From a virus, in IMG/VR virus record IMGVR_UViG_3300002223_000026, positions 1 to 21,280 of that record: DNA of 21,280 bases. One strand, given 5' to 3'. This document shows positions 7,847 to 14,166 of this stretch, piece by piece. The stretch's first letter is position 1. Each line of letters opens with the position of its first letter. The notes beneath the pieces are model-generated. The model did not search any database and was not told the origin of the DNA. It saw nothing but the letters and a program-made list of their open reading frames with translations. A program made the position numbers and the translations under genes.

Positions 7847-8424
7847 AAACTATTGACGGACATACGATTGACGAAACACTTCTGACCGGAGGCGTAGTCA
7901 TTGATATTGGATGTAGAGGGTTTGCCTTTGAAAAAGAGTTTGAAAAATGCCAAGTATACTCTATTGATGCTGATGAATCAGCTGTTCCATATAAATATCG
8001 CTATAATCTACAAACAAGAAAAGCGATATTTAATTTAGCCATAACACCAAATGACGGCACTACAACATATTATAAATTGGGCGAATCGGGATATACAAAA
8101 GACATAAAAGAATTCACGCCGGAAGAAGGTATCATAGTTGAGAGTATGAAACTTAATACCTTTTATGAAATAAATATATTGCCATTCGAAGAAGTAGATA
8201 TACTCAAACTAGACATAGAGGGAGGGGAGTATTCCATCCTTGCAGATCCGAATTTTCGCCCACTCCCCAAACAAATAACCGTAGAATTCCACGATCACGT
8301 CTTCCCAGAATTGCATAAAGAAATGTATCCTAAAGTTCTGAGTAACTTAAAGGACTTAGGATACGACCTTGTTTACCAACGTCCCGATGCCCCATTAATG
8401 GATTGTTTATTTATAAGAAGATGA
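7843..8424 (+). CDS. FkbM-like SAM-dependent methyltransferase
   Basis: The 193-residue protein has a class I methyltransferase fold. VIDIGCRGF at 19-27 is the SAM-binding motif I, YSIDADE at 39-45 is the acidic end of strand 2, and KLDIEGGEYSIL at 122-133 with VEFHDH at 147-152 is the C-terminal block typical of FkbM-type enzymes. FkbM proteins O-methylate small molecules and sugars, which fits a location between a fucosyltransferase and another transferase. The GCRG replaces the more common G-x-N-x-G/G-x-G loop and is shared with the gene at 9085. It starts in an ATGA overlap and ends in another one. Confidence 0.8.
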   Translation: MKTIDGHTIDETLLTGGVVIDIGCRGFAFEKEFEKCQVYSIDADESAVPYKYRYNLQTRKAIFNLAITPNDGTTTYYKLGESGYTKDIKEFTPEEGIIVESMKLNTFYEINILPFEEVDILKLDIEGGEYSILADPNFRPLPKQITVEFHDHVFPELHKEMYPKVLSNLKDLGYDLVYQRPDAPLMDCLFIRR

Positions 8425-9095
8425 AAGACTTTTGTTTTGTAAACGTCAGCTTCCGCGAGCCGTATGTCAGTACGCAGAACCGCTTACGTAAATCCATCCT
8501 CTCTATCTATTCTGATGTAACACTTTTCTTTTGGACAGATGAGATGCCTCCTAATGCTAAACTCTTTCATGAAAGCCTATACGGGTTCAAGGTTCACGCC
8601 ATCGAATACGCAAGACAGAAAGGATTTAACAAGGTGATATGGATTGATACGTGTTGTGTGCTGAAAAAAGAAATTGAACGATTATTTGAAGCACTTCCTC
8701 ATTACGGAGTTTACGCGATAAAAGACGATCAGTGCGAGGTTTACAGATATTGTAGTAAGGCGATAAAAGAAAACTTTTCTATACCCAATGACTTATTCTT
8801 AGTGGGGGGTAGTCTTTATATTTTTGACTTCGGCATAAAACTCAGCGAAAAGATATTTAACAAATGGAAAGAAATGGAACAGACGGGGTTTTTCGGCACA
8901 CAGGAAATGATTACCAATGAAAAAAATAATGGCATTGATATTTGTGGCCATAGGATGGATGAAACCTGCCTGTCCATAGCAATAGACCAAAATGGAGTGA
9001 GACCATTATTGCGTCATCTGTGGATGTATGACCAAGTGATAGAAAAAAAACACTTCCTAAAAGAAGGTGAGAAATGGTACAACGATGAAAATTGA
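8421..9095 (+). CDS. Putative glycosyltransferase (GT-A-like)
   Basis: Start ATG 8421 overlaps the previous stop as ATGA, giving 224 residues. A TTG at 8403 in frame is less likely. The protein has a strand FCFVNVSFREPY at the N-terminus, a central WIDTCCVL at 74-81 where a DxD would be expected (here D76-T-C), LFLVGGSLYIF at 125-135, and GHRMDE at 176-181. This order matches small GT-A proteins that move along a glycan, but the metal site is degenerate (Asp-Thr-Cys). The protein may use another residue or be impaired. It is flanked by two related FkbM-like methyltransferases. Confidence 0.55.
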   Translation: MKDFCFVNVSFREPYVSTQNRLRKSILSIYSDVTLFFWTDEMPPNAKLFHESLYGFKVHAIEYARQKGFNKVIWIDTCCVLKKEIERLFEALPHYGVYAIKDDQCEVYRYCSKAIKENFSIPNDLFLVGGSLYIFDFGIKLSEKIFNKWKEMEQTGFFGTQEMITNEKNNGIDICGHRMDETCLSIAIDQNGVRPLLRHLWMYDQVIEKKHFLKEGEKWYNDEN

Positions 9096-9624
9096 AATAG
9101 TAGGAGAACACTCCATTATTCCGAGACTGCTTCCGGTTCGCCATGCAAACATACTCGACCTGGGTTGTCGGGGCTTTGAATTCCGCACTCAGTTTGGTGA
9201 TAGGCATAACGTCTACTGCGTGGACATCGCTGAGCTTGATGACGAGAACTATTACCCGGTAGCCATATCCGATTCGGGTGGATGGTGCGGGGTACACAAT
9301 GACGGGCAGGCAACGCATATAAAAGAGGGCAACGAAATCAAGAAGATGACACTACATTCATTCTCAGAATTTGTGGGTGTAAACCGCTGGGATCTTATAA
9401 AGATGGACATTGAGGGAGAGGAACTCGGAATACTTAAATCATCCATTCATCCCATCGCCAAACAAGTAAGTGTCGAGTTTCACGCACACTGCGGGCAGAC
9501 AAAAGAGGAGATCAATACCCTGTTAGACTGGCTGAGCAAATACTATACTATCCATAACCGGGTATGGGAGCAAAGACACTGTGCCGGATATAATTATTGG
9601 GACGTTTTACTAATAGCTAAATAA
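9085..9624 (+). CDS. FkbM-like SAM-dependent methyltransferase (second copy)
   Basis: I choose ATG 9085, with AAGGTGAG about 11-12 bases upstream, rather than GTG 9067, giving 179 residues. It carries ILDLGCRGFEF at 23-33, VYCVDIAE at 43-50, IKMDIEGEELGIL at 105-117 and VEFHAH at 130-135. These are the same motif set, including the unusual GCRG loop, as the protein encoded at 7843. The two look like distant paralogues separated by one transferase gene, which would allow methylation of two different sugars or positions. It overlaps the previous gene by 11 bases and is followed after 7 bases by the SDR-like gene. Confidence 0.8.
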   Translation: MKIEIVGEHSIIPRLLPVRHANILDLGCRGFEFRTQFGDRHNVYCVDIAELDDENYYPVAISDSGGWCGVHNDGQATHIKEGNEIKKMTLHSFSEFVGVNRWDLIKMDIEGEELGILKSSIHPIAKQVSVEFHAHCGQTKEEINTLLDWLSKYYTIHNRVWEQRHCAGYNYWDVLLIAK

Positions 9625-9631
9625 CTAAATA

Positions 9632-10135
9632 ATGGCAATCATAGGTAAAGGGGATATTGCAAGTGCATTAACCGATCAGGTTGACAAGATATTCTTCGCC
9701 TCGGGCGTGAGTAACTCGTCATGCACGGACTGGCACCAGTACCAAAGGGAAAAGGATTTACTATTAAAGCAGAGTAAGTTTTCCCACCTCGTATATTTCA
9801 GTACCTTGTCGATCTACTATACCGACACCCCATACACAAGGCACAAGAAAATCATGGAGCATTTGGTAAAGGATAATTTTGCGGTAAGCACGATAGTAAG
9901 GATAGGGAATATTACTTGGGGCAGAAATCCTAATACCCTGATAAATTTCTTAAAGGCGAAGATAGAAAATGGCGAACCCCGTGAAGTACAAGACGTTTTC
10001 AGATATATAATAAATAAAGGAGAATTCCTTCACTGGATCAGTCTTATCCCTGATTGGACAACTGAAATGAATCTAACCGGCAAACAATTAAAGGTAAGCG
10101 AGATAGTTAAATTAATACTTCACGATGCAATATGA
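9632..10135 (+). CDS. Short SDR/epimerase-like NAD(P)-binding protein
   Basis: The 167-residue protein looks like a shortened extended-SDR (nucleotide-sugar epimerase/reductase type). It has a glycine-rich start GKGDIA at 5-10, FASGVSNSS at 22-30, a YFSTLSIYY strand with a possible catalytic Ser/Thr near 57-60, and YTRHK at 68-72, a Y-x-x-x-K pair. RIGNITWG at 90-97 matches the strand after the catalytic helix. Normal family members are about 300 residues, so helices between the glycine loop and the active site, and much of the substrate domain, are missing. It may be a minimal reductase or a decayed gene. It ends in an ATGA overlap. Confidence 0.6.
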   Translation: MAIIGKGDIASALTDQVDKIFFASGVSNSSCTDWHQYQREKDLLLKQSKFSHLVYFSTLSIYYTDTPYTRHKKIMEHLVKDNFAVSTIVRIGNITWGRNPNTLINFLKAKIENGEPREVQDVFRYIINKGEFLHWISLIPDWTTEMNLTGKQLKVSEIVKLILHDAI

Positions 10136-10704
10136 AAAACAAATTCATCCCAACCAATAACGACCTATCCTACTATCCCCTCCTCTATAAAGCATTGGAA
10201 GACACCGTTGGAGATATAATTGAAATGGGGACCGGGCACGGGTCAACTCCTCTGTTACATGAATACTGCACATCAAGGAGACGGAAATTACATAGTTACG
10301 AAACAGACAAAAAATGGTTAGCAAAGTTCGAGCAAACCGCAAACGAATACCATAGTTTTACACTCATAGACAGGGGAGCGTGGGATGCCTGCTCGGATCA
10401 AAACCCCAATCCATCGGTAGTATTTATAGATCACGCACCAGGGGAACGCCGAAAAGACGACCTTATCCGGTTTAAAGACTCCGCTGAAATTATCGTAATT
10501 CACGACACCGAGCCGACAGGAGCCGGAGACTACAGGGTAAGACCCTTGTTCAAGCAGTTCAAATATGTGGTAGAGGTAATGAGCAACGCCCCTAATCCAC
10601 ATCAGGCCGGAGCATGGGCAACCGCATTAAGCAATACGGTTGATATAACAAAATGGATTGGCCAAGAATTCGGTAATTATAAAATTGTACAATGGCAGAA
10701 ATGA
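10132..10704 (+). CDS. Class I SAM-dependent methyltransferase-like protein
   Basis: This 190-residue protein has a Rossmann-type methyltransferase pattern: IIEMGTGHGSTP at 29-40 (motif I), HSYETDKKW at 54-62 (acidic strand 2 end), VVFIDHAPGERR at 96-107, and IVIHDTEP at 121-128. The FIDH..R..D..R plus HDTE arrangement resembles small sugar or polysaccharide methyltransferases that use an acidic/His metal-binding site, but substrate and reaction are inferred. It is unlike the two FkbM-type genes. It starts in an ATGA overlap and is the last gene of the glycan cassette, with a 9-base gap to the next gene. Confidence 0.7.
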   Translation: MKNKFIPTNNDLSYYPLLYKALEDTVGDIIEMGTGHGSTPLLHEYCTSRRRKLHSYETDKKWLAKFEQTANEYHSFTLIDRGAWDACSDQNPNPSVVFIDHAPGERRKDDLIRFKDSAEIIVIHDTEPTGAGDYRVRPLFKQFKYVVEVMSNAPNPHQAGAWATALSNTVDITKWIGQEFGNYKIVQWQK

Positions 10705-10713
10705 TTTGAATAA

Positions 10714-10980
10714 ATGGAAAAGGTAATAACAATTCTTGCCCTCGGCTGGCTTGCCTGTCTCTTTGTTCAGATATGGACCTCCTCTTTATGGAAGACAAAG
10801 TACTTGAAAACCCTAAAGCCATTCTCCTGCCAACCCTGTATGGGCTTTTGGATAGGGGTACTTTTCTTCATCAAATACCCATTACCTGAAATTTTTATAC
10901 ATAGTAGTATGACCAGTCTTGCGGCCTTTATGCTTTACAACATCTCTAATATCATCGCAAAACACAATACAGGGATATGA
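10714..10980 (+). CDS. Small membrane protein with C-x-x-C-x-x-F-W motif
   Basis: This 88-residue protein has two to three hydrophobic segments: residues 5-22, 44-55 and 66-81. Between the first two is CQPCMGFWIG at 39-48, resembling the C-x-x-C-x-x-F-W-x-G motif of DUF1360-type small membrane proteins. It should sit in the inner membrane. I recall similar small proteins from Bacteroidota phages, but their role is unknown. A holin-like role cannot be excluded, though nothing supports it. It follows the glycan cassette and overlaps the next gene as ATGA. Confidence 0.55.
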   Translation: MEKVITILALGWLACLFVQIWTSSLWKTKYLKTLKPFSCQPCMGFWIGVLFFIKYPLPEIFIHSSMTSLAAFMLYNISNIIAKHNTGI

Positions 10981-11207
10981 TTACAGAATCCGAATACAAC
11001 GAAATAAAGCCCCACAGGGATAACATTGTCCTTTTCCACACAAATGGTCAATACAAGGGGGGGGAGGCCCTACACGTAGCCAATAAGCTCATACAGAGGT
11101 ATTCTATGGGGTCCCCTGTAAACTTCGGATGTGATGGTTGCAAAATAGCAGCAATGAATGACCTCTATAACCTAATGATCGAATACGAAACAGCAAATGG
11201 AATCTAA
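10977..11207 (+). CDS. Small CxxC protein upstream of terminase, unknown function
   Basis: The 76-residue soluble protein starts in an ATGA overlap and ends 11 bases inside terS. It contains a NFGCDGCK segment with a Cys pair at 52 and 55, which alone would not complete a zinc site. The rest is helical and rich in charged residues. Its tight coupling to the terminase genes suggests a packaging- or regulation-related role, but the sequence gives no family. A run of eight G at 11057-11064 lies inside it. Confidence 0.6.
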   Translation: MITESEYNEIKPHRDNIVLFHTNGQYKGGEALHVANKLIQRYSMGSPVNFGCDGCKIAAMNDLYNLMIEYETANGI

Positions 11208-11601
11208 ATCAGAGAAATACGGCCTTAATTTACAGCAGATAAAGTTTTGTGAATTTTATGTTACAGCAGACTTCTTTGGTAATGGTGTGGTAGCTTATGC
11301 CGAGGCATACAACATTGATGTGAGTAAGCCAGGACAGCACGCAGTGGCAAGAACTGGAGCATGGAGGCTATTGACGAACGCTGACATTTTAAAATACATC
11401 AATGTTATGCTTGATTCTGAGGGCTTTAACGATGCGTTTGTTGATAAGCAACTATTGCTTGCCATTACACAGAACGCTGACTTAGGGGCAAAGGTGGCAG
11501 CTATACGCGAGTTTAATAAGCTAAAAAAACGTATTGAAGATAAACTAACCATAACGGTTACTAAATTTGATGTAAAATTCAATGACGGAGATAACCTTTA
11601 A
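11197..11601 (+). CDS. terS: Terminase small subunit
   Basis: The 134-residue protein resembles small terminases of the Terminase_2 type. An N-terminal LNLQQIKFCEFYV helix and AYAEAY segment form the DNA-binding helical region. The central WRLLTNADILKYIN (about 56-69) and the C-terminal AIREFNKLKKRI complete the usual helical layout before oligomerisation. It recognises the packaging site and regulates the large subunit. Its position directly upstream of terL with a 20-base overlap supports the call. The start at ATG 11197 overlaps the previous gene by 11 bases. Confidence 0.85.
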   Translation: MESKSEKYGLNLQQIKFCEFYVTADFFGNGVVAYAEAYNIDVSKPGQHAVARTGAWRLLTNADILKYINVMLDSEGFNDAFVDKQLLLAITQNADLGAKVAAIREFNKLKKRIEDKLTITVTKFDVKFNDGDNL

Positions 11602-12790
11602 CAAAGCTGACTTTAATGAAGTATACTTTAGCCATCTTGACAATCCCACGCGGTTTCTGGTATTCTACGGTGGTGCCGGTTCGGGCAAGTCAGTATTCAT
11701 CGCTCAACGTTACATTTATCGCTGCCTCAAAGAGCCATACTTTCGTCTTGTCTACTGCCGTAAAGTAGCAAACACCATAAGAAATTCCCAGTTTCAGTTA
11801 TTTAAAGACCTTATTGCCAGGTCTGGCCTTGGACAGTTCTTTCGCATCAAGGAAGGAAATATGGAGATCGAATGCAATAACGGGAATAAAATGGTTGCCT
11901 TTGGTCTTGACAACAGAGAGAAAATTAAATCCATTCAGGAGCCTACCGATGTATGGGCAGAGGAGATGAATGAATTTGAAGAGGATGACATTAGCCAGTT
12001 ACTTCTTCGGCTTCGTACCAAAAAAGCTATGTTCAATCAGCTTGTAGGTTCATTTAACCCTATAAGTACAGAGCATTGGATATACGATGCCCTTGTTATC
12101 AAGAAAAGATTTGACTGTGAGATGGTTAAGACAACTTATATGGAAAACAGATTTTTACCAGAGAGCTATAAGACCTACTTGGAATCGCTTCGTGATACTA
12201 ACGAAAACTTTTATAAGATATACTGCCTCGGTGAGTGGGGAGGTCAGATCAAAGGGCTTATTTATGAGCACTGGAAACTAACAGACCAAACCCCACAATT
12301 TGCAGATTATATTTACGGGTTGGATTTTGGCTTTAATCACCCTACAGCACTCGTAAAGGTTGGTATAGTGGAGAATAAAACCGTATATGTTAAACAACTT
12401 ATTTATGGATCAGGTCTTACAACGGGAGATTTGATTAACGGCATGAAGAAACTTAATTTGGGAAGCTCCGTGATATACGCAGACTGCGCGCGCCCGGATG
12501 CCATAGAAGAGATATACAGGGCCGGATTCAACATTAAGCCCGCTGACAAATCAAAGGATAGTGTTGTTAATGGAATATTGCAAATCAAAGCCATGAATCT
12601 GCACATCCTTGATGATAGTCCAGACCTGATAAAAGAGATACGAAATTACAGGTGGATGGAGGATAAGAACGGAAAGATAGTGGAGGACGAGCCTGTAAAG
12701 TTCCTTGATGATGGCATGGATGCGATGAGATACGCTATCTATACGCATAATTCGGCCCCAAAAGGAATATACAGAATAGGGTTTGCATAG
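11582..12790 (+). CDS. terL: Terminase large subunit
   Basis: The 402-residue protein is a packaging ATPase-nuclease of the Terminase_3/PBSX kind. Walker A is at 30-37 (GGAGSGKS). A Walker-B-like strand with an acidic pair lies at 122-128 (TDVWAEE), and the coupling motif is near GSFNP at 156-160. The nuclease domain begins at YGLDFGFNHPTALV (D248), with IYADCARPD (D301) and a final acidic cluster FLDDGMDAMRYAI at 375-386. It cuts concatemers and pumps DNA into the prohead. Length is typical for the family and all core motifs are present, so it should be functional. It is the best anchor for classifying the phage. Confidence 0.97.
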   Translation: MTEITFNKADFNEVYFSHLDNPTRFLVFYGGAGSGKSVFIAQRYIYRCLKEPYFRLVYCRKVANTIRNSQFQLFKDLIARSGLGQFFRIKEGNMEIECNNGNKMVAFGLDNREKIKSIQEPTDVWAEEMNEFEEDDISQLLLRLRTKKAMFNQLVGSFNPISTEHWIYDALVIKKRFDCEMVKTTYMENRFLPESYKTYLESLRDTNENFYKIYCLGEWGGQIKGLIYEHWKLTDQTPQFADYIYGLDFGFNHPTALVKVGIVENKTVYVKQLIYGSGLTTGDLINGMKKLNLGSSVIYADCARPDAIEEIYRAGFNIKPADKSKDSVVNGILQIKAMNLHILDDSPDLIKEIRNYRWMEDKNGKIVEDEPVKFLDDGMDAMRYAIYTHNSAPKGIYRIGFA

Positions 12791-12816
12791 GTACGCCCAT
12801 CCGTTTATTTATACTC

Positions 12817-13482
12817 ATGGGTATGAGACTCCCAAAATCATGGTCAGAAATCAGCATAGGCCAATATCAGCAAATCATAACCATACTCTCTGTATACAAA
12901 GACCCGATTGAGAGGGAGGTAAAATTGATAGCGTTTCTGTCCGGCAAGACAGAAGCAGAGATAGAAGGGCTAACCGTCAAACAGATAACTGATAAGGCCC
13001 GTTCTTTGGGTTTTTTATACGGCCAGCCTCCACAAGGCAAGGTACATACCCATTTTAAATGTAAGGGAAGGAAGTATCAAGCGGTAATACTAACAGAGGG
13101 TATGACTGCTGGCCAGTTCATTGATTTCAATAACGCCGGCAAGGGAGCCTCTGAAGAGGAACTACCCTACCATATGCACGAACTGATAGCCTGTATGTGC
13201 AAGACGAGGAAATTGTTCTGGCAGAAGTGGGAATATATACCATATGACAAGACCTGTGATGACCTGCTTAGTCTTCCAATGACCATAGCCCATCCTTACT
13301 TTGTTTTTTTTTGTCAAGTATTGATAAACTTACAGGAGCCTATTCAGGATTATTTCCACGAAAAGATAAAAATGTCGGAGAAGAAACTAATGAAGATGAC
13401 AAAGAAATTAAAGTCGGTAAAGGATTCTCAGAACACTGGGGATGGTACTGTGTCCTCGACTCGCTCAGTAATAACGACATAA
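12817..13482 (+). CDS. Putative tail-assembly chaperone (zero-frame product)
   Basis: The 221-residue product has a helical N-terminal domain (LPKSWSEISIGQYQQI, then EREVKLIAFLSG) resembling tail-assembly chaperone-like proteins in Bacteroidota phages. Position after the terminases and before the tail genes fits. Within codons 162-166 a run of nine T (13304-13312) forms an ideal T TTT TTT slip site. A second open frame, shifted by -1, runs from there to 13598. Slippage would give a 260-residue protein (165 shared residues plus 95), as in the lambda G/GT pair. The zero frame continues plausibly to 13482 (for example INLQEPIQDYF), so the exact switch point is not proven. Which homologues have a single frame would settle it. 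ATG 12823 is an alternative start. Confidence 0.6.
   Translation: MGMRLPKSWSEISIGQYQQIITILSVYKDPIEREVKLIAFLSGKTEAEIEGLTVKQITDKARSLGFLYGQPPQGKVHTHFKCKGRKYQAVILTEGMTAGQFIDFNNAGKGASEEELPYHMHELIACMCKTRKLFWQKWEYIPYDKTCDDLLSLPMTIAHPYFVFFCQVLINLQEPIQDYFHEKIKMSEKKLMKMTKKLKSVKDSQNTGDGTVSSTRSVITT
13305..13311 (+). promoter_or_regulatory. Candidate -1 ribosomal frameshift site (T TTT TTT)
   Basis: The nine-T run 13304-13312 contains the heptamer T TTT TTT in the correct phase of the chaperone frame (third base of GTT, then two TTT codons). Both frames are open for at least 55 codons beyond it, and the -1 frame ends neatly near the start of the next gene. A downstream stimulatory stem is not evident by eye. 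The same layout could come from one missing T in the assembly, so this stays a candidate. Confidence 0.5.
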
Positions 13483-13598
13483 CCAAGTGGGAAAAGATAA
13501 CAGATATGCCGGTGGTATTCTTTTTAAACTCACTTGCTTTTTACAAGGACAAACAGGATTACCAGAACGAACAAATTAAAGCAAATGGCTCAAGGTAG
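13311..13598 (+). CDS. -1 frame extension of the putative tail chaperone
   Basis: This 95-codon frame has no good start of its own (first usable codon TTG at 13311, directly at the slip site) and is best read as the second half of a frameshifted product. It begins with an acidic/basic linker, then has a more ordered part with GWYCVLDSLSNNDI (from about residue 44) and a helical tail FLNSLAFYKDKQDY. This composition is clearly protein-like. It overlaps the zero-frame product over 172 bases and the next gene over 14. Whether it is made by frameshifting or by an assembly indel cannot be decided here. Confidence 0.55.
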   Translation: MSSIDKLTGAYSGLFPRKDKNVGEETNEDDKEIKVGKGFSEHWGWYCVLDSLSNNDITKWEKITDMPVVFFLNSLAFYKDKQDYQNEQIKANGSR

Positions 13599-14166
13599 TT
13601 TCCCATCCGTCCGTACCTACCTGAAAGAATGGTCAGAACTGCTTATTTCCAAGCTCAGAGAGAGTGCCGTGCTTGAGATGAATCTTAATAAGAGTTCGGC
13701 TAAGTTCCCCTCAGTAGGAGACCCACAGGCATCACCGCTCGTTGCCGGTATACGTCCCGTGTTTAGCCTTTTAGGTAAAAGAGTTGAGGCACAGATTATT
13801 ATGCCTCAGTCGTGGTATTGGCTGGAGCACGGTAGGGCTCCTGGTAAATTCCCTCCAGAAGAGCCTATTGTTAGGTGGCTCGTTCAAAGAGGGGTACAGG
13901 TAAAACTTGGATCGAGAACAAGGAAGAGACTAACAACAACCTTTGGTAATAGATCATATAAAAGGCTGATTAAACAAGCCTCTATGGATAAGAAGCGCAA
14001 ACAACTCGCATGGCTTATACGAAGACATATAGCTGATTTCGGGACAAGGGATACACACTTCTATTCTAATGTAGTAACTGATAAGTTAATAACCGACTTA
14101 AAGACCACGATGAAAGAAAGGTTCAAAAAAGACATACAGATAGATTTACTAACAATAGCACAATGA
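13585..14166 (+). CDS. HK97-gp10-like head-tail connector / tail completion protein
   Basis: I set the start at ATG 13585 (193 residues), which follows the -1 frame end closely. An ATG-less upstream extension to 13534 is not needed. The segment YWLEHGRAPGKFPPEEPI at 78-95 and the later RRHIADFGTRDTHFYSNV match the layout of gp10-like proteins that link head and tail (E-H-G-R-x-P-G then F-x-x-x-I). These are structural proteins of long-tailed phages. Placing it next to the chaperone and before the tail genes fits. The assignment is by motif, not by full-length comparison. Confidence 0.6.
   Translation: MAQGSFPSVRTYLKEWSELLISKLRESAVLEMNLNKSSAKFPSVGDPQASPLVAGIRPVFSLLGKRVEAQIIMPQSWYWLEHGRAPGKFPPEEPIVRWLVQRGVQVKLGSRTRKRLTTTFGNRSYKRLIKQASMDKKRKQLAWLIRRHIADFGTRDTHFYSNVVTDKLITDLKTTMKERFKKDIQIDLLTIAQ

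Noticed and set aside
8403-9067. Longer starts TTG 8403 and GTG 9067 for two cassette genes
   Set aside because: In each case ATG 18 bases later starts at a gene junction with the previous stop, as elsewhere in the cassette.
1578-10704. Reading the cassette as a DNA-hypermodification system
   Set aside because: No hydroxymethylase, thymidylate-synthase-like, dNTP kinase or base glucosyltransferase of the T4 type is seen; the GT11 and FkbM types act on glycans.
1578-10704. A complete capsule or O-antigen locus
   Set aside because: Flippase, polymerase, chain-length and initiating membrane transferase genes are missing, and the locus is bounded by phage genes.
12796-12821. CCCAT/ATGGG pair around the chaperone start as a start-blocking hairpin
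   Set aside because: Only five pairs with a 16-base loop; too weak to support.
13534-13584. Upstream extension of the gp10-like gene
   Set aside because: The added residues lie in the overlap with the chaperone -1 frame and lack protein character; ATG 13585 is placed normally.
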